Shown: positions 41,977 through 51,256 of the stretch, one piece after another
Numbering within the stretch: position 1 is the stretch's first letter
Layout of the letters: every line of letters starts with the position of its first letter
Assembly: GCF_013131805.1 (NCBI RefSeq)
Contig: NZ_JABJRC010000001.1
Span: 1,488,001 to 1,552,000 of the forward strand
Source of the DNA: Kribbella sandramycini
GTDB lineage: Bacteria; Actinomycetota; Actinomycetes; Propionibacteriales; Kribbellaceae
Length of the DNA: 64,000 nt
Direction of reading: 5' to 3'
Notes under the pieces: model-generated
The model's database searches: none
Seen by the model: the letters and a program-made list of their open reading frames with translations, nothing else
What the model was told of the DNA's origin: nothing
Program-made: the position numbers and the translations under genes

Positions 41977-44896
41977 CCTGACCCCGGCGGAGGCGGTTGA
42001 TCGGTGCGGCTATCCGGTCGGCCGCCTCGCGGTGGGGGTGGGTGGGGGCGCCTAGGGCGGTTTGGGCGGTGGTTAGGGCTCGGAGGGCTAGTTCTTGGCG
42101 GGCGGGCCAGGGCATGGCTGCGTAGGCGTGGGCGGCTTGGGTGGCGTGGTCGCGGGCGGTGGGGTGGTTGCCGAGGCCGTTGTGGACGCCGGCCAGGACG
42201 AGGGTCAGGTAGATCTGGGAGCCGCGGGCGATCCGGGGCCACTTGGCGCGGGCTTCGGTGACCAGGTCGTGGGCGGCGGCGTGGTCACCGAGTTCGACGA
42301 GGACTTCGGCCAGGTCGAGCAGGACGGCGGGCGCCATCGAGGACATCTTGCGCTCGTAGACCAGCCGGAGTTCGGTTTCGAAGGTGGACCGCGCGGACTC
42401 CAGGCGGCCGGCGTGCAGGTGGATCTGCGCCTGGACCTGCAGGCACCAGATGTCGAGGTGGCCGAACGAGCCGCCGCGTGCGATCGACAGCGCGGCCGCG
42501 ATCGCCTGCGTGGCCTGGTCGAACTCGCCGCGGTTGACGTGCAGCTCCGCGGTGGAGACGCCGAGCCGGATGCGCTGCTCGTCGGTCCGCGAGTCCGCGG
42601 TGGCCTGCTCGGCGCGCCGGATGTACTCCGCCGCCTCGTCGAACCGCCCGATCCGGAGCAGCACCTGGATCATGTTCCCGGTGCCGGTGACCTGGGATCG
42701 GATGTTCCCGTGCGCGGCCGCCAGCTCGACCGCCCGGATGAAGGCCGGCGCCGAGCGGGCGAAGTCGCCGTGGTCGTGCAGGTAGATGCCGAGGTTCCCG
42801 TTCGCCGTGGTCTGTTCGCGATCGGTCAGCGGCGCGGCGAGCGCGACGGCCCGGGTGCCGATCTCGATAGCGGCGGCGGTGTCGCCGTCGATCCGCGCGG
42901 CGGATGCCGTCAGCACCGTCATCCGGAATCGGCCGAGCGCATCGTCGGCCTGCTCGGCGCGCCGGGTGGCCACCTCGATGAGTCGGCGGATCCGCTCGAC
43001 CGAGCGCCACTCGTTGAGGGTGTTGCGCAGTGGGAGCACAAGTCGCCAGAGGCGCGGGTGGTCCTGGAGCGCCTCGGCGGCGAGGAAGACGTTGGTCTCC
43101 TCAGCGGCGATCGGTTCGTAGGCGCGGTCGTGGTGCCAGTCGATGAAGCGATCGACCAGCTGGGCTCGGTCCTCCGGCGTCAGGTCGCGTTCGGCGACTC
43201 GGGCGGCGTACAGGCGGACGAGGTCGTGCAGACGGTATCTGCGGGCTTGGTGCTGCTCCATCAGGTTCGCGGTCAGCAGCCGGCGCAGTGCGGCCGTTGG
43301 ATCCGACTCGGACACCGCCACGACGAGCTCTTCGGCGAAGTCCTCTCCGGGCAGTGCGCCGAGGAGTGCGAACAGTCGCTGCGCTTCGCCGTCGAGGACG
43401 CGGTACGACAGGTCCAGGCTCGCAGTGACCGCCGCAGCCGGGTCGCCTTCGACTGCGAGCACTTCGAGCCGGTCTCGGCGTACTAGCTCGCTGACGTAGT
43501 CACCGATCGAGAGGTGTGGCTCGGCGGCTACATGGGCGGCGGCGATGCGCAGTGCGAGCGCAAGCTGCCCACACAGGTCCACGAGCCGTTCTGCAGCTTC
43601 CGGCTCCCCACCGACCCGCTCCACACCGAGGACCTGCGTCAGCAGCTCCACCGCCTCACTGCGGCTGAACATGCCCACCTGCACCGGACGGGCGTCGTTC
43701 AGGGCAATCAAGCCGGTAAGGCGGTCGCGACTGGTCACGATCGTGTGGCAGCCGACACCGGGCAGTAGCGGCCGCACCTGTTCGGCATTGCGCGCGTTGT
43801 CCAGGACGACGAGTACGCCGCGGTCAGCCGTGACAGCACGGAACAGCTCGGCCGCTGCGTCCACGTCGTCCGGCACCTCCTCCCCCGGCACACTCAGCGC
43901 CAGCAGCAACCGGCCAAGTGCGTCGCGCGGCGACACGGCGTCCCCTTCGTCGAAGCCGCGCAGATTGACGTACAGCAAGCCGCCGGGGAAGTCCCGTACC
44001 CGCGAATGCCCCCAATGCACTGCCAGCGCAGTCTTTCCAGCACCACCCGGCCCGACCACAGCCACCAGCGGCACGCCGGGCGCTGGGTCGAGCAGCTGGT
44101 CCAGGGCGCCCAGCTCCGCTGCTCGGCCGGTGAACCCGCTGATGTCGGCCGGCAGCTGGATCGGCGCCACCTCCAACCCCAGCGTCGGATCCTGCTGCAG
44201 AATCCGCACGTGCAGCTCACGCAGCTGCGTCGACGGATCAGCACCCAGCTCCTCCCGCAACCGGGTCCGCATCGCCTCGAACCGAGTCAACGCCTCCGCA
44301 GGACGACCGCAGCGGTAATAGGCGAGCATCAACAACCCAGCCAGCGGTTCCACCAGCGGCGCCGCATCCGCAAGCCCCACCAGCTCTCCCAGCACAGCCT
44401 CATGCCGACCGGCCTCCAGCTCAGCCGTGTACCGCTCAGCCAGCAACTCGAGTCGCTCAGCCGCCAGCACAGCCCGCGCCTGCTCGGCCCAGCGCCCACC
44501 AATCCCCACCAGCGCATCAGCACCCACCAGCTCACACGCTTGCCGCCATGCGTCCAGCCCGGTCGTCCGGGCTTCCGCGCGCAGCGCACGGACAGCAAGC
44601 ACGTCGACCGCACATGGATCGACATCCAGCACATAGCCATGCGAACCAGCTCGCCGGATCGTTGCACCGGGCACCGCCTTCAGTGCAGCGCGCAGCCGGG
44701 CGACGTACGAGTAGAGCGCACTCAGGACGGCGTCCGGCGGATCGCCGTCCCAAACCTGGTCAATCAGGTCGGACTGCGCAACCGGCGTCCCCGGGTGCAA
44801 GGCGAGCACCGCCAGCACACAGGCCAGTTTGGGCGCACGGATCGGCTGACCGGCGATCGCTACCCGGCCGAGCAGCCGGATTGTGGGTTCGGTCAT
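41960..44896 (-). CDS. SARP-type regulator with NB-ARC and TPR domains (AfsR-like), copy 1
   Basis: 978 residues. An OmpR-type winged helix (~1-95, TIRLLGRVAIAGQPIRAPKLA ... ALYSYVARLRAALKAVPG) is followed by the BTAD domain (~97-245), an NB-ARC/AAA ATPase with Walker A GPGGAGKTALAVHWG (~281) and VLVVLDNARNAEQVRPLL as Walker B/sensor, then C-terminal TPR repeats (~600-950). Such proteins activate secondary metabolism or developmental genes when the NTPase is triggered. ATG 44896 overlaps the stop of the paralogue upstream (ATGA), so both are made from one transcript. Target genes cannot be deduced. Confidence 0.93.
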   Translation of the reverse strand: MTEPTIRLLGRVAIAGQPIRAPKLACVLAVLALHPGTPVAQSDLIDQVWDGDPPDAVLSALYSYVARLRAALKAVPGATIRRAGSHGYVLDVDPCAVDVLAVRALRAEARTTGLDAWRQACELVGADALVGIGGRWAEQARAVLAAERLELLAERYTAELEAGRHEAVLGELVGLADAAPLVEPLAGLLMLAYYRCGRPAEALTRFEAMRTRLREELGADPSTQLRELHVRILQQDPTLGLEVAPIQLPADISGFTGRAAELGALDQLLDPAPGVPLVAVVGPGGAGKTALAVHWGHSRVRDFPGGLLYVNLRGFDEGDAVSPRDALGRLLLALSVPGEEVPDDVDAAAELFRAVTADRGVLVVLDNARNAEQVRPLLPGVGCHTIVTSRDRLTGLIALNDARPVQVGMFSRSEAVELLTQVLGVERVGGEPEAAERLVDLCGQLALALRIAAAHVAAEPHLSIGDYVSELVRRDRLEVLAVEGDPAAAVTASLDLSYRVLDGEAQRLFALLGALPGEDFAEELVVAVSESDPTAALRRLLTANLMEQHQARRYRLHDLVRLYAARVAERDLTPEDRAQLVDRFIDWHHDRAYEPIAAEETNVFLAAEALQDHPRLWRLVLPLRNTLNEWRSVERIRRLIEVATRRAEQADDALGRFRMTVLTASAARIDGDTAAAIEIGTRAVALAAPLTDREQTTANGNLGIYLHDHGDFARSAPAFIRAVELAAAHGNIRSQVTGTGNMIQVLLRIGRFDEAAEYIRRAEQATADSRTDEQRIRLGVSTAELHVNRGEFDQATQAIAAALSIARGGSFGHLDIWCLQVQAQIHLHAGRLESARSTFETELRLVYERKMSSMAPAVLLDLAEVLVELGDHAAAHDLVTEARAKWPRIARGSQIYLTLVLAGVHNGLGNHPTARDHATQAAHAYAAMPWPARQELALRALTTAQTALGAPTHPHREAADRIAAPINRLRRGQVRRTA

Positions 44897-47838
44897 CTAC
44901 GCGCTCGCAGGAGGCGGTTGATGGGTGCGCTGATCTCATCGGCGGCGGCCAGGAATCCCGGGTCCTGCCCAGCATGCGCCTCCGCCAACGCCACCAGCGC
45001 CAGCTCATGCCGAGCCGGCCACGGCATCGCGGCGAAGATGTCGACAGCGACCTGCGCATGGGCACGCGCCGCGTCGTACTCGCCCAGACCGAGATGGACG
45101 CGCGCCTGCAGGTAGTCCACGAAGGCCTGTGCACCGCGCGACAGGTCCGTCCATTTCCGGCGCACCTCGGGAAGCAGCTCCGCAGCCTGCCGGTACTCGC
45201 CCAGTTCGACAAGGGCCTCGCCGAGATCGCACAGGATGTCCAGATCGAAGCTGGCCAGCTTGCGTAACCGCGCCAGCCGCAGCTCTTCCTCGAACGAGTC
45301 ACGCGCCGCCTCCGGACGCCCGGCGCTCAGCTGAGCACGCCCTTGGACGTTCAGGCACCACATGTCCAGGTAGGGATGTGCCGCCTGGCGAGCGGCCGCC
45401 ATGGCCGCGTCCACCGTCTGCAAGGCCTGGTCGACCGCACCGGCGGCAATCTGCAACTCGGCGTCGGACAGGTCGAGGCCGACCCGTTGGGCGACGGTCA
45501 GCTCCGCCCCGGCGATGCGACGCGCGCTCTCGACGTACGGCGGGCCTTCGTCGTACCGGCCGAGTTGCGCCAGCAAGCGGGCCAGCGTCGTGACGAAGAT
45601 CTGCAACGAGCGGCTGTTCTCCGAGGCGATCGCGAGGTCCAGCGCCACCTTGAAGGCGGCTGCGGCGCCGGCGAAGTCGCCGTGATCGATCAGGTAGATG
45701 CCGAGGTTGCCGCCCGCGGCGGTCTGCTCCCGAGCGCTCAGGCTCTCCGCGAGGGCAAGCGCTCGGGTGCCGAGCTCGATCGCGCTCGCGGTGTCGCCGT
45801 CCACCCGGTAGGTGTTCGCGCGCAGGCTAGTCATCCGGAACAGCCCGAAGGCGTCTCCGGCCGCCGCCGCGTTGTCGCCGGCCAGCTCGGTCAGCTGGCG
45901 CAGGCGGCCGCTGAGACGACCTTCGTTGAGGACGTTGCGCAGTCCGAAGACCAGCCGCCACAGTTGCGGGTGGTCGTGCAGGACCTCACAGGCGACGAAC
46001 ATGTTGGTCTCTTCGGCAATGACCGGCCGGTAGGCGCGGTCATGGTGCCAGGTGATGAAGCCGTCGATCAGCGTGGCTCGAGCGGGTTCGCTGAGCGCCT
46101 GGGCGCCGGTGCGAGCGGCGTACAGGCGGACCAGGTCGTGCATGCGGTATCTGCGCGCCTGGTGCTGTTCCAGCAGATGTGCGCCGACGAGTTTGCGGAG
46201 CGCCCGCACCGTGTCCGCCTCGGCCAGCTCGGACAGGGACCCGATCAGCTCTTCGGTGAAGTCCTCCCCGGGCAGAACGCCCAGCTGGGCGAAGAGCTCA
46301 CGCGCCTCTGCGTCGAGCACTCGGAGCGACAGATCCAGGTTGGCAGTGACGGCGGCGGCCGGATCGTCATCGACAGCGAGGACATCGAGGCGGTCGCGTC
46401 GCTCCAGCTCACGCACGTAGTCGGCGATCCGGAGGTGCGGTTCGGCGGCCACGTAGGCCGCGGCGATCCGCAGTGCGAGCACCAGGTGCCCGCACAGCTC
46501 TGCGAGCCGCTCAGCTGCCGTTGGCTCGGCCGCAACCCGCTCCGGGCCGAGGATGCGCGCGAGCAGCTCGACTGCCTCTGCTGGTCCGAGCATGCCGACC
46601 GGCACCGGACGGGCGCCGTTCACAGCGATCAGCCCGGTGAGCCGGTCGCGGCTCGTGACGATCGTGAAGCATCCGGCGCCGGGCAGCAGCGGCCGAACCT
46701 GCTCGGCGTTGCGCGCGTTGTCGAGGATGACGAGGACGCGGCGATCGGCCGTGATGCTCCGGAAGAGCGCCCCGGCGGCATCGACGTCCTGGGGGATCGC
46801 CTCACCTGGCAGGTTCATCGCCACCAGCAACCGGCTCAGCGCCTCCCGCGGCGCGACTGTCTCACCGTCGTCGAAGCCGCGCAGGTTCACCGACAGCAGA
46901 CCGCCAGGGAACCGCTCGACCATCGAGTGCCCCCAGTGGACGGCCAGTGCGGTCTTGCCGGCCCCAGCCGGCCCGATCACCGCGGCGAGTGCCACGGCAG
47001 CCGCCGGGTCTGCCAGCTGGTCCAGGAGCTTCAGCTCTTCGGTGCGGCCGGTGAAACCGCTGATGTCCGCCGGTAGCTGAACCGGCGCGGTGACCAGCTC
47101 CAGCGTCGGGTCCTGCCGAAGAACGCGCAGCTGCAGGTCACGCAGCTGCTGGGACGGATCTGTTCCCAGCTCCTGCCGCAGGTGCGTCCGTGTCGCCTCA
47201 AACCGAGCGAGCGCCTCAGCTGGGCGGCCGCAGCGGTAGTAAGCGAGCATCAGCAGCCTGACGAGCGGCTCAGTCAGAGGCGCCGCGTCAACCAGCCCGA
47301 CCAGCTCGGTCAGCGCAGCCTCATGCCGGCCAGCCTCCAGCTCGGCCGCGTACCGCTCAGCCAGCAGCTCGCCCCGTTCAACGGCCAGCGCCGCCCGCGT
47401 CTGCTCGGCCCAACGTCCGCCGATCCCAACCAGCGCCTCCTCACCAGCCAACCCACAGGCACTCCGCCAGGCCTCCAGAGCTGCTTCCCCGCGGCCGAGG
47501 CCACGCGCCTCGTCACGCAGCACCCGCGACGCATGGAGGTCGACCTCCCCCGGCTCGACCTCCAGCACGTACCCGTGGGCACCGGCGCGCCGAATCGCAG
47601 CCCCTGGCACCGCCTTCAGCGCTGTGCGCAGCCGGGCGACGTACGAGTAGAGCGCACTCAGGACGCTGTCCGGCGGGTCGCCGTCCCAGACGCGGTCGAT
47701 CAGGTCGGTTTGCGGCACCGGCATGCCAGGCTGCAGCGCAAGGACTGCGAGCACACAGGCGAGCTTGGGCGCGCGGATCACGTCGCCGGCGATCGCCACC
47801 GGTCCGAGCAGCCGGATCCTGGCGGGGGAAGGCGGCAT
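44893..47838 (-). CDS. SARP-type regulator with NB-ARC and TPR domains (AfsR-like), copy 2
   Basis: 981 residues, the same architecture as its downstream neighbour and clearly a tandem duplicate: IRLLGPVAIAGDVIRAPKLA and the following stretch match almost residue for residue. Walker A is GPAGAGKTALAVHWG. The TPR half is more diverged than the DNA-binding half. ATG 47838 faces the GH92 gene across a 220-bp spacer. Two separate ATPase/TPR sensors on near-identical DNA-binding domains suggest heteromers, or response to different partners at shared sites. Confidence 0.93.
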   Translation of the reverse strand: MPPSPARIRLLGPVAIAGDVIRAPKLACVLAVLALQPGMPVPQTDLIDRVWDGDPPDSVLSALYSYVARLRTALKAVPGAAIRRAGAHGYVLEVEPGEVDLHASRVLRDEARGLGRGEAALEAWRSACGLAGEEALVGIGGRWAEQTRAALAVERGELLAERYAAELEAGRHEAALTELVGLVDAAPLTEPLVRLLMLAYYRCGRPAEALARFEATRTHLRQELGTDPSQQLRDLQLRVLRQDPTLELVTAPVQLPADISGFTGRTEELKLLDQLADPAAAVALAAVIGPAGAGKTALAVHWGHSMVERFPGGLLSVNLRGFDDGETVAPREALSRLLVAMNLPGEAIPQDVDAAGALFRSITADRRVLVILDNARNAEQVRPLLPGAGCFTIVTSRDRLTGLIAVNGARPVPVGMLGPAEAVELLARILGPERVAAEPTAAERLAELCGHLVLALRIAAAYVAAEPHLRIADYVRELERRDRLDVLAVDDDPAAAVTANLDLSLRVLDAEARELFAQLGVLPGEDFTEELIGSLSELAEADTVRALRKLVGAHLLEQHQARRYRMHDLVRLYAARTGAQALSEPARATLIDGFITWHHDRAYRPVIAEETNMFVACEVLHDHPQLWRLVFGLRNVLNEGRLSGRLRQLTELAGDNAAAAGDAFGLFRMTSLRANTYRVDGDTASAIELGTRALALAESLSAREQTAAGGNLGIYLIDHGDFAGAAAAFKVALDLAIASENSRSLQIFVTTLARLLAQLGRYDEGPPYVESARRIAGAELTVAQRVGLDLSDAELQIAAGAVDQALQTVDAAMAAARQAAHPYLDMWCLNVQGRAQLSAGRPEAARDSFEEELRLARLRKLASFDLDILCDLGEALVELGEYRQAAELLPEVRRKWTDLSRGAQAFVDYLQARVHLGLGEYDAARAHAQVAVDIFAAMPWPARHELALVALAEAHAGQDPGFLAAADEISAPINRLLRARR

Positions 47839-47932
47839 GCCGCGGACGTTAACAGCTCAACGGTCATCCCAGCAGCCGAGATCTCACGCGCTGAACCGGC
47901 GCCCGCGAGCCGACGTATGGAGGGGGTCGGCG

Positions 47933-47967
47933 CCGCGGCCTCCGTCGGCCGAGGGCGGAGGCCGCGG
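47933..47967. promoter_or_regulatory. 12-bp perfect hairpin in the SARP/GH92 divergent spacer
   Basis: CCGCGGCCTCCG (47933-47944) and CGGAGGCCGCGG (47956-47967) are exact reverse complements. The 11-base loop itself begins with palindromic TCGGCCGA. It lies 92 bp before the GH92 start and 95 bp before the SARP start, so it could be an operator for either gene or a hairpin in one of the 5' leaders. Confidence 0.5.
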
Positions 47968-48058
47968 TGTCCGATCGGTGAGCGCCGGGTGCGCGGACGG
48001 CGGGGTGGACTGGCATGCTGTGGCGGCCATAGATCGGATCTTTGCGAGGGAACGTTCG

Positions 48059-50188
48059 ATGACTGAGCGGCCAGCGGTGGACGATATCGACCCATTGATC
48101 GGAGCACTGACCACGTTGCCGGAGACGGCGTGTGGGAAGACGTACCCGGGGCCGGTGACGCCGTTCGGATTGGTGCAGCTCAGCCCGGACACCGTCAGCG
48201 GGGGTGATCACGGCAGTGGCTACTCGGCCGACATGGAGACGATCGAGGGGTTCAGCTTCACGCATCTGGGCGGAGTCGGGTGTTACGGCGACCTCGGGAA
48301 CCTCCAGGTGATGCCGCAGACGGGCGCGTTGGTCACCGGCCGGGTCGCGGCGAACAGCCGGTACCGCGAGCAGACCGTCAGCGCCGGGTACTACTCGGTC
48401 GAGCTGGAGCGGTACGACGTCCGCGTCGAACTCGCGGCCGCGGCGCGGGCCGGGATGCTGCGATTCACGTTCGCCGCCGACCGGCCGCGGGTCAAGGTCG
48501 ACCTGGCCCGGCGGATCGGGTTCGACGGGTCGCATTCGGTCGAGCAGTCGTTCACCGTCGTGGACGACCACCGGGTCGAGGGCTGGATGCGGTGCGATCG
48601 CAGCGGCGGCGGCTGGATCTGCGGCCAGGGCCCGGCGTTCACGGTCCACTTCGCGCTGGTCTTCGATCGCGCGATCGTTGCGCATGGCAACTGGGAAGGC
48701 GCCGAGGTGCGCGCCGACCGATCCCGGACGACGACCGCGGCGGAGGCCGGTTGCTACGCGGAGTTCGACGGCCCGGGAGTGCTGCGCGCGAAGGCCGGCA
48801 TCTCCTACACCAGTCTCGACGGCGCCCGGGCGAATCTCGCCCACGACCTGCCGGACTGGGATTTCGACGCGGTCGTCACCCGCGCCCGCGCGCAGTGGGC
48901 CGCCGTCCTCGACAAGGTCGCGATCGAGGGCGGCACCCCCGACCAGCGGCAGATCTTCCGGACGGCGCTCTATCACACGATGCTCGAGCCCCGCCGCTTC
49001 GCGGATGTCGACGCCGGTACGCCGTACGAGCGGCGGACCGTCTTCAGCGGCTGGGACGTCTTCCGGGCCCAGATGCCGCTGATGACGATCATCGACGAGC
49101 AGGTGGTGACCGATCAGCTGAACACCCTGATCGACCTGACCGACTCGGGTCAGGTCATAGGCCTGGCCCGGTGGGAACTGCTCGGCACCGACACCGACAC
49201 GATGCTCGGCGACCCGGCGATCAACCTCATCGCGGAGGCCGTGCTGAAGGGCATCGTCGACTTCGACGTCGACAAGGCGTACCGCTTCAGCCGCGAGGTC
49301 GCACTCGGCCCGGCCGAGCGGTCGAACCGCGGCGAACTGGCGAACTGGCTGCAGCAGGGCTACGCATCCGGCGAGTACTCGCTGTCGATGACCGTCGAGA
49401 ACGCCTACACCGACCACGCACTGGCCAGACTCGCCGAACACCTCGGCCACCCGGACGACGCGGCGATCCTCGACGCGAGCGCGCAGAACTACCGCAACGT
49501 CTTCAACCCCGAGCTCGGCTGGTTCCGCGGCCGGCACCCCGACGGAACCTGGATGGGCCCGGACGAAGGCTGCGCGGAGAGCAACCCCGAGCAGCAGGGC
49601 TGGTTCGTCCCGCACGACGTCGCCGGCCTGATCGACCTGGTCGGCGGACCGGAGCCGTTCATCGAGCGCCTGAACGCGATCTTCGAGAACACGCCCCCGG
49701 CCGACCTGATGAAGTGGAACGATTTCTACAACCACTCCAACGAGCCGGTGCACCAGATGGCGTTCCTGTTCACCTACGCCGGCGCCCCCTGGCTGACCCA
49801 GAAATGGTCGCGCTACATCTGCGACCACGGCTACGGCACGGGCCCCGAAGGACTCGGCGGCAACGAGGACTGCGGCCAGATGTCCGCCTGGTACATCTTC
49901 GCCGCCGCCGGACTCTACCCCGTCTCCCCCGTCGACCAGATCTACATCCTCGGCAGCCCGATCTTCGACACCGTCACCTTCCGCACCAGCCGCGGGACGG
50001 AGTTCGCCGTACGCCGAACCGGCACCGGCCCGTACGTCGCGAGCGCGACCCTCAACGGCCGGCCAATCGACCGCGCCTGGATCACCCACTCCGAAGTCGT
50101 CACCGGTGGGGAGCTCCACTTCCACCTGACGCCGGCGCCGACAGATTGGGGCTCAAAGCAACTACCGCCACGACTCCGGCGCCGGTGA
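48059..50188 (+). CDS. GH92 family alpha-1,2-mannosidase-type glycosidase
   Basis: 709 residues from ATG 48059. Family 92 exo-alpha-mannosidases are Ca-dependent and invert configuration. The N-terminal beta-sandwich (DDIDPLIGALTTLPETACGKTYPGPVTPFGLVQLSPDT, GFSFTHLGGVGC) is followed by an (alpha/alpha)6 barrel. Signature segments FYNHSNEPVHQMAFLF and GGNEDCGQMSAWYIFAAAGLYPVSP hold the catalytic Glu and Asp and the calcium ligands. No signal peptide is seen, so it is probably cytoplasmic, unlike many Bacteroides homologues. The last 89 bp overlap the convergent hutD-like gene. Confidence 0.93.
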   Translation: MTERPAVDDIDPLIGALTTLPETACGKTYPGPVTPFGLVQLSPDTVSGGDHGSGYSADMETIEGFSFTHLGGVGCYGDLGNLQVMPQTGALVTGRVAANSRYREQTVSAGYYSVELERYDVRVELAAAARAGMLRFTFAADRPRVKVDLARRIGFDGSHSVEQSFTVVDDHRVEGWMRCDRSGGGWICGQGPAFTVHFALVFDRAIVAHGNWEGAEVRADRSRTTTAAEAGCYAEFDGPGVLRAKAGISYTSLDGARANLAHDLPDWDFDAVVTRARAQWAAVLDKVAIEGGTPDQRQIFRTALYHTMLEPRRFADVDAGTPYERRTVFSGWDVFRAQMPLMTIIDEQVVTDQLNTLIDLTDSGQVIGLARWELLGTDTDTMLGDPAINLIAEAVLKGIVDFDVDKAYRFSREVALGPAERSNRGELANWLQQGYASGEYSLSMTVENAYTDHALARLAEHLGHPDDAAILDASAQNYRNVFNPELGWFRGRHPDGTWMGPDEGCAESNPEQQGWFVPHDVAGLIDLVGGPEPFIERLNAIFENTPPADLMKWNDFYNHSNEPVHQMAFLFTYAGAPWLTQKWSRYICDHGYGTGPEGLGGNEDCGQMSAWYIFAAAGLYPVSPVDQIYILGSPIFDTVTFRTSRGTEFAVRRTGTGPYVASATLNGRPIDRAWITHSEVVTGGELHFHLTPAPTDWGSKQLPPRLRRR

Positions 50189-50687
50189 CGGAAGCGGGCG
50201 GCCCGGCCACCACATCACGGACGCCGAGCAGCTCGCTCCCGACCGTGAACGCGCCGTCCAGCACGGCCAGGAAGTCACCCTGCACCGACTCCTCGCCAGT
50301 TACCCGCCGACACTCCACCGCGGCCGTCACCACGCCCCGACGCGTCATCACGTTGAAGGCGACCACCGGCGCCGCCACCTCAGCCGTGACCTCCGCCTCG
50401 CCCGCGAAGGCGAACGGCTCGAACGGCCGCAGGACCCGCGCTCGCGGCAGCATCAGCCGGAGCTCGTCACCGGCCGCGACCGTCAGAATCCGATCGATCC
50501 CCGGGAAGACGGAGAAGGCGCCGGGCCGCTCGATCTCCGCGAAGCTCAGCCGCCAGTCGAACCGATCGGCGGCGCCGCGATCGCCCGGCGGCTCGCCACT
50601 CCCGTGGGCCACCTCGTAAGTGACCCCCAGGCCGTTCTTCCACGGCACCGGCCGGTGCTCCGCGGCTCGCAACACCCGAAACCTCAT
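50100..50687 (-). CDS. HutD/Ves family protein
   Basis: 195 residues of the bicupin-like HutD family, whose members lie in histidine-utilisation operons or act in environmental stress; no catalytic role is established. N-terminus RFRVLRAAEHRPVPWKNGLGVTYEVA is the family signature, with DWRLSFAEIERPGAFSVFPGIDRILTVAAGDEL next. No hut genes accompany it here. Its 3' end extends 89 bp into the convergent GH92 gene; the C-terminal ~25 residues may be dispensable. Divergent from the GNAT gene. Confidence 0.85.
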   Translation of the reverse strand: MRFRVLRAAEHRPVPWKNGLGVTYEVAHGSGEPPGDRGAADRFDWRLSFAEIERPGAFSVFPGIDRILTVAAGDELRLMLPRARVLRPFEPFAFAGEAEVTAEVAAPVVAFNVMTRRGVVTAAVECRRVTGEESVQGDFLAVLDGAFTVGSELLGVRDVVAGPPASVTGAGVVAVVALSPNLSAPASGGSGAPHR

Positions 50688-50749
50688 CCGGTAACGCTAG
50701 TACGCTGGTTCGGACGGGTGACGGCTGGACGCACCGGGGGGCATCGAGC

Positions 50750-51256
50750 GTGGACATCGAGGTGCTGGCCGAAGACGACTGGAAAGCGCTCCGCTCCGTT
50801 CGGTTGCGCGCGCTCGAAGACTCGCCGGCCGCGTTCCTGGCGAAGACCGAGACCTCCTGGGGCGAGCCGGAGTGGCGGGCCGCCGTCCGCGACGGCGACT
50901 GGATCGTCGCCCGGCACGGCGAGCAGGTGATCGGCGTCGTCCACTGCGTGCGGGGTGACGACCGACCGGCGGACGAGCGGCATTTCGAGTCGGTCTGGGT
51001 CGATCCGCTGCACCGGCGCAGCGGCGTCCTGCGCGCGTTCCTGAGCCATCTGGTCGCCTACGACCCGGCCGTCCGCACGCTGATGGTCTGGATCCTCGAC
51101 GGCAACGACGCGGCGCGCGCCACCTACGAACGGCTGGGGTTCGAATCCACCGGCGAGCGCCAGCCCCTCCCCGGCGCACCGCGCCGCGTCGAGGAGCGGC
51201 TCAGACTCGCACTCAACGCCAACCACGATTCGACCGACCCCGCCCCGGAGTCGTAG
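50750..51256 (+). CDS. GNAT family N-acetyltransferase
   Basis: 168 residues from GTG 50750. GNAT fold: IEVLAEDDWKALRSVRLRAL at the start, HFESVWVDPLHRRSGVLRAFL as the acetyl-CoA pyrophosphate-binding region (the canonical R-x-x-G-x-G/A appears here as RRSGVL, slightly degenerate), then VWILDGNDAARATYERLGFESTGER. Substrate unknown. The 3' end overlaps the convergent glycosyltransferase-like gene by 133 bp. Confidence 0.9.
   Translation: MDIEVLAEDDWKALRSVRLRALEDSPAAFLAKTETSWGEPEWRAAVRDGDWIVARHGEQVIGVVHCVRGDDRPADERHFESVWVDPLHRRSGVLRAFLSHLVAYDPAVRTLMVWILDGNDAARATYERLGFESTGERQPLPGAPRRVEERLRLALNANHDSTDPAPES

Noticed and set aside
45343..47076. 577-codon plus-strand frame antisense to the second SARP gene
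   Set aside because: Shadow frame of a well-supported SARP/NB-ARC/TPR gene; no domain in its translation.
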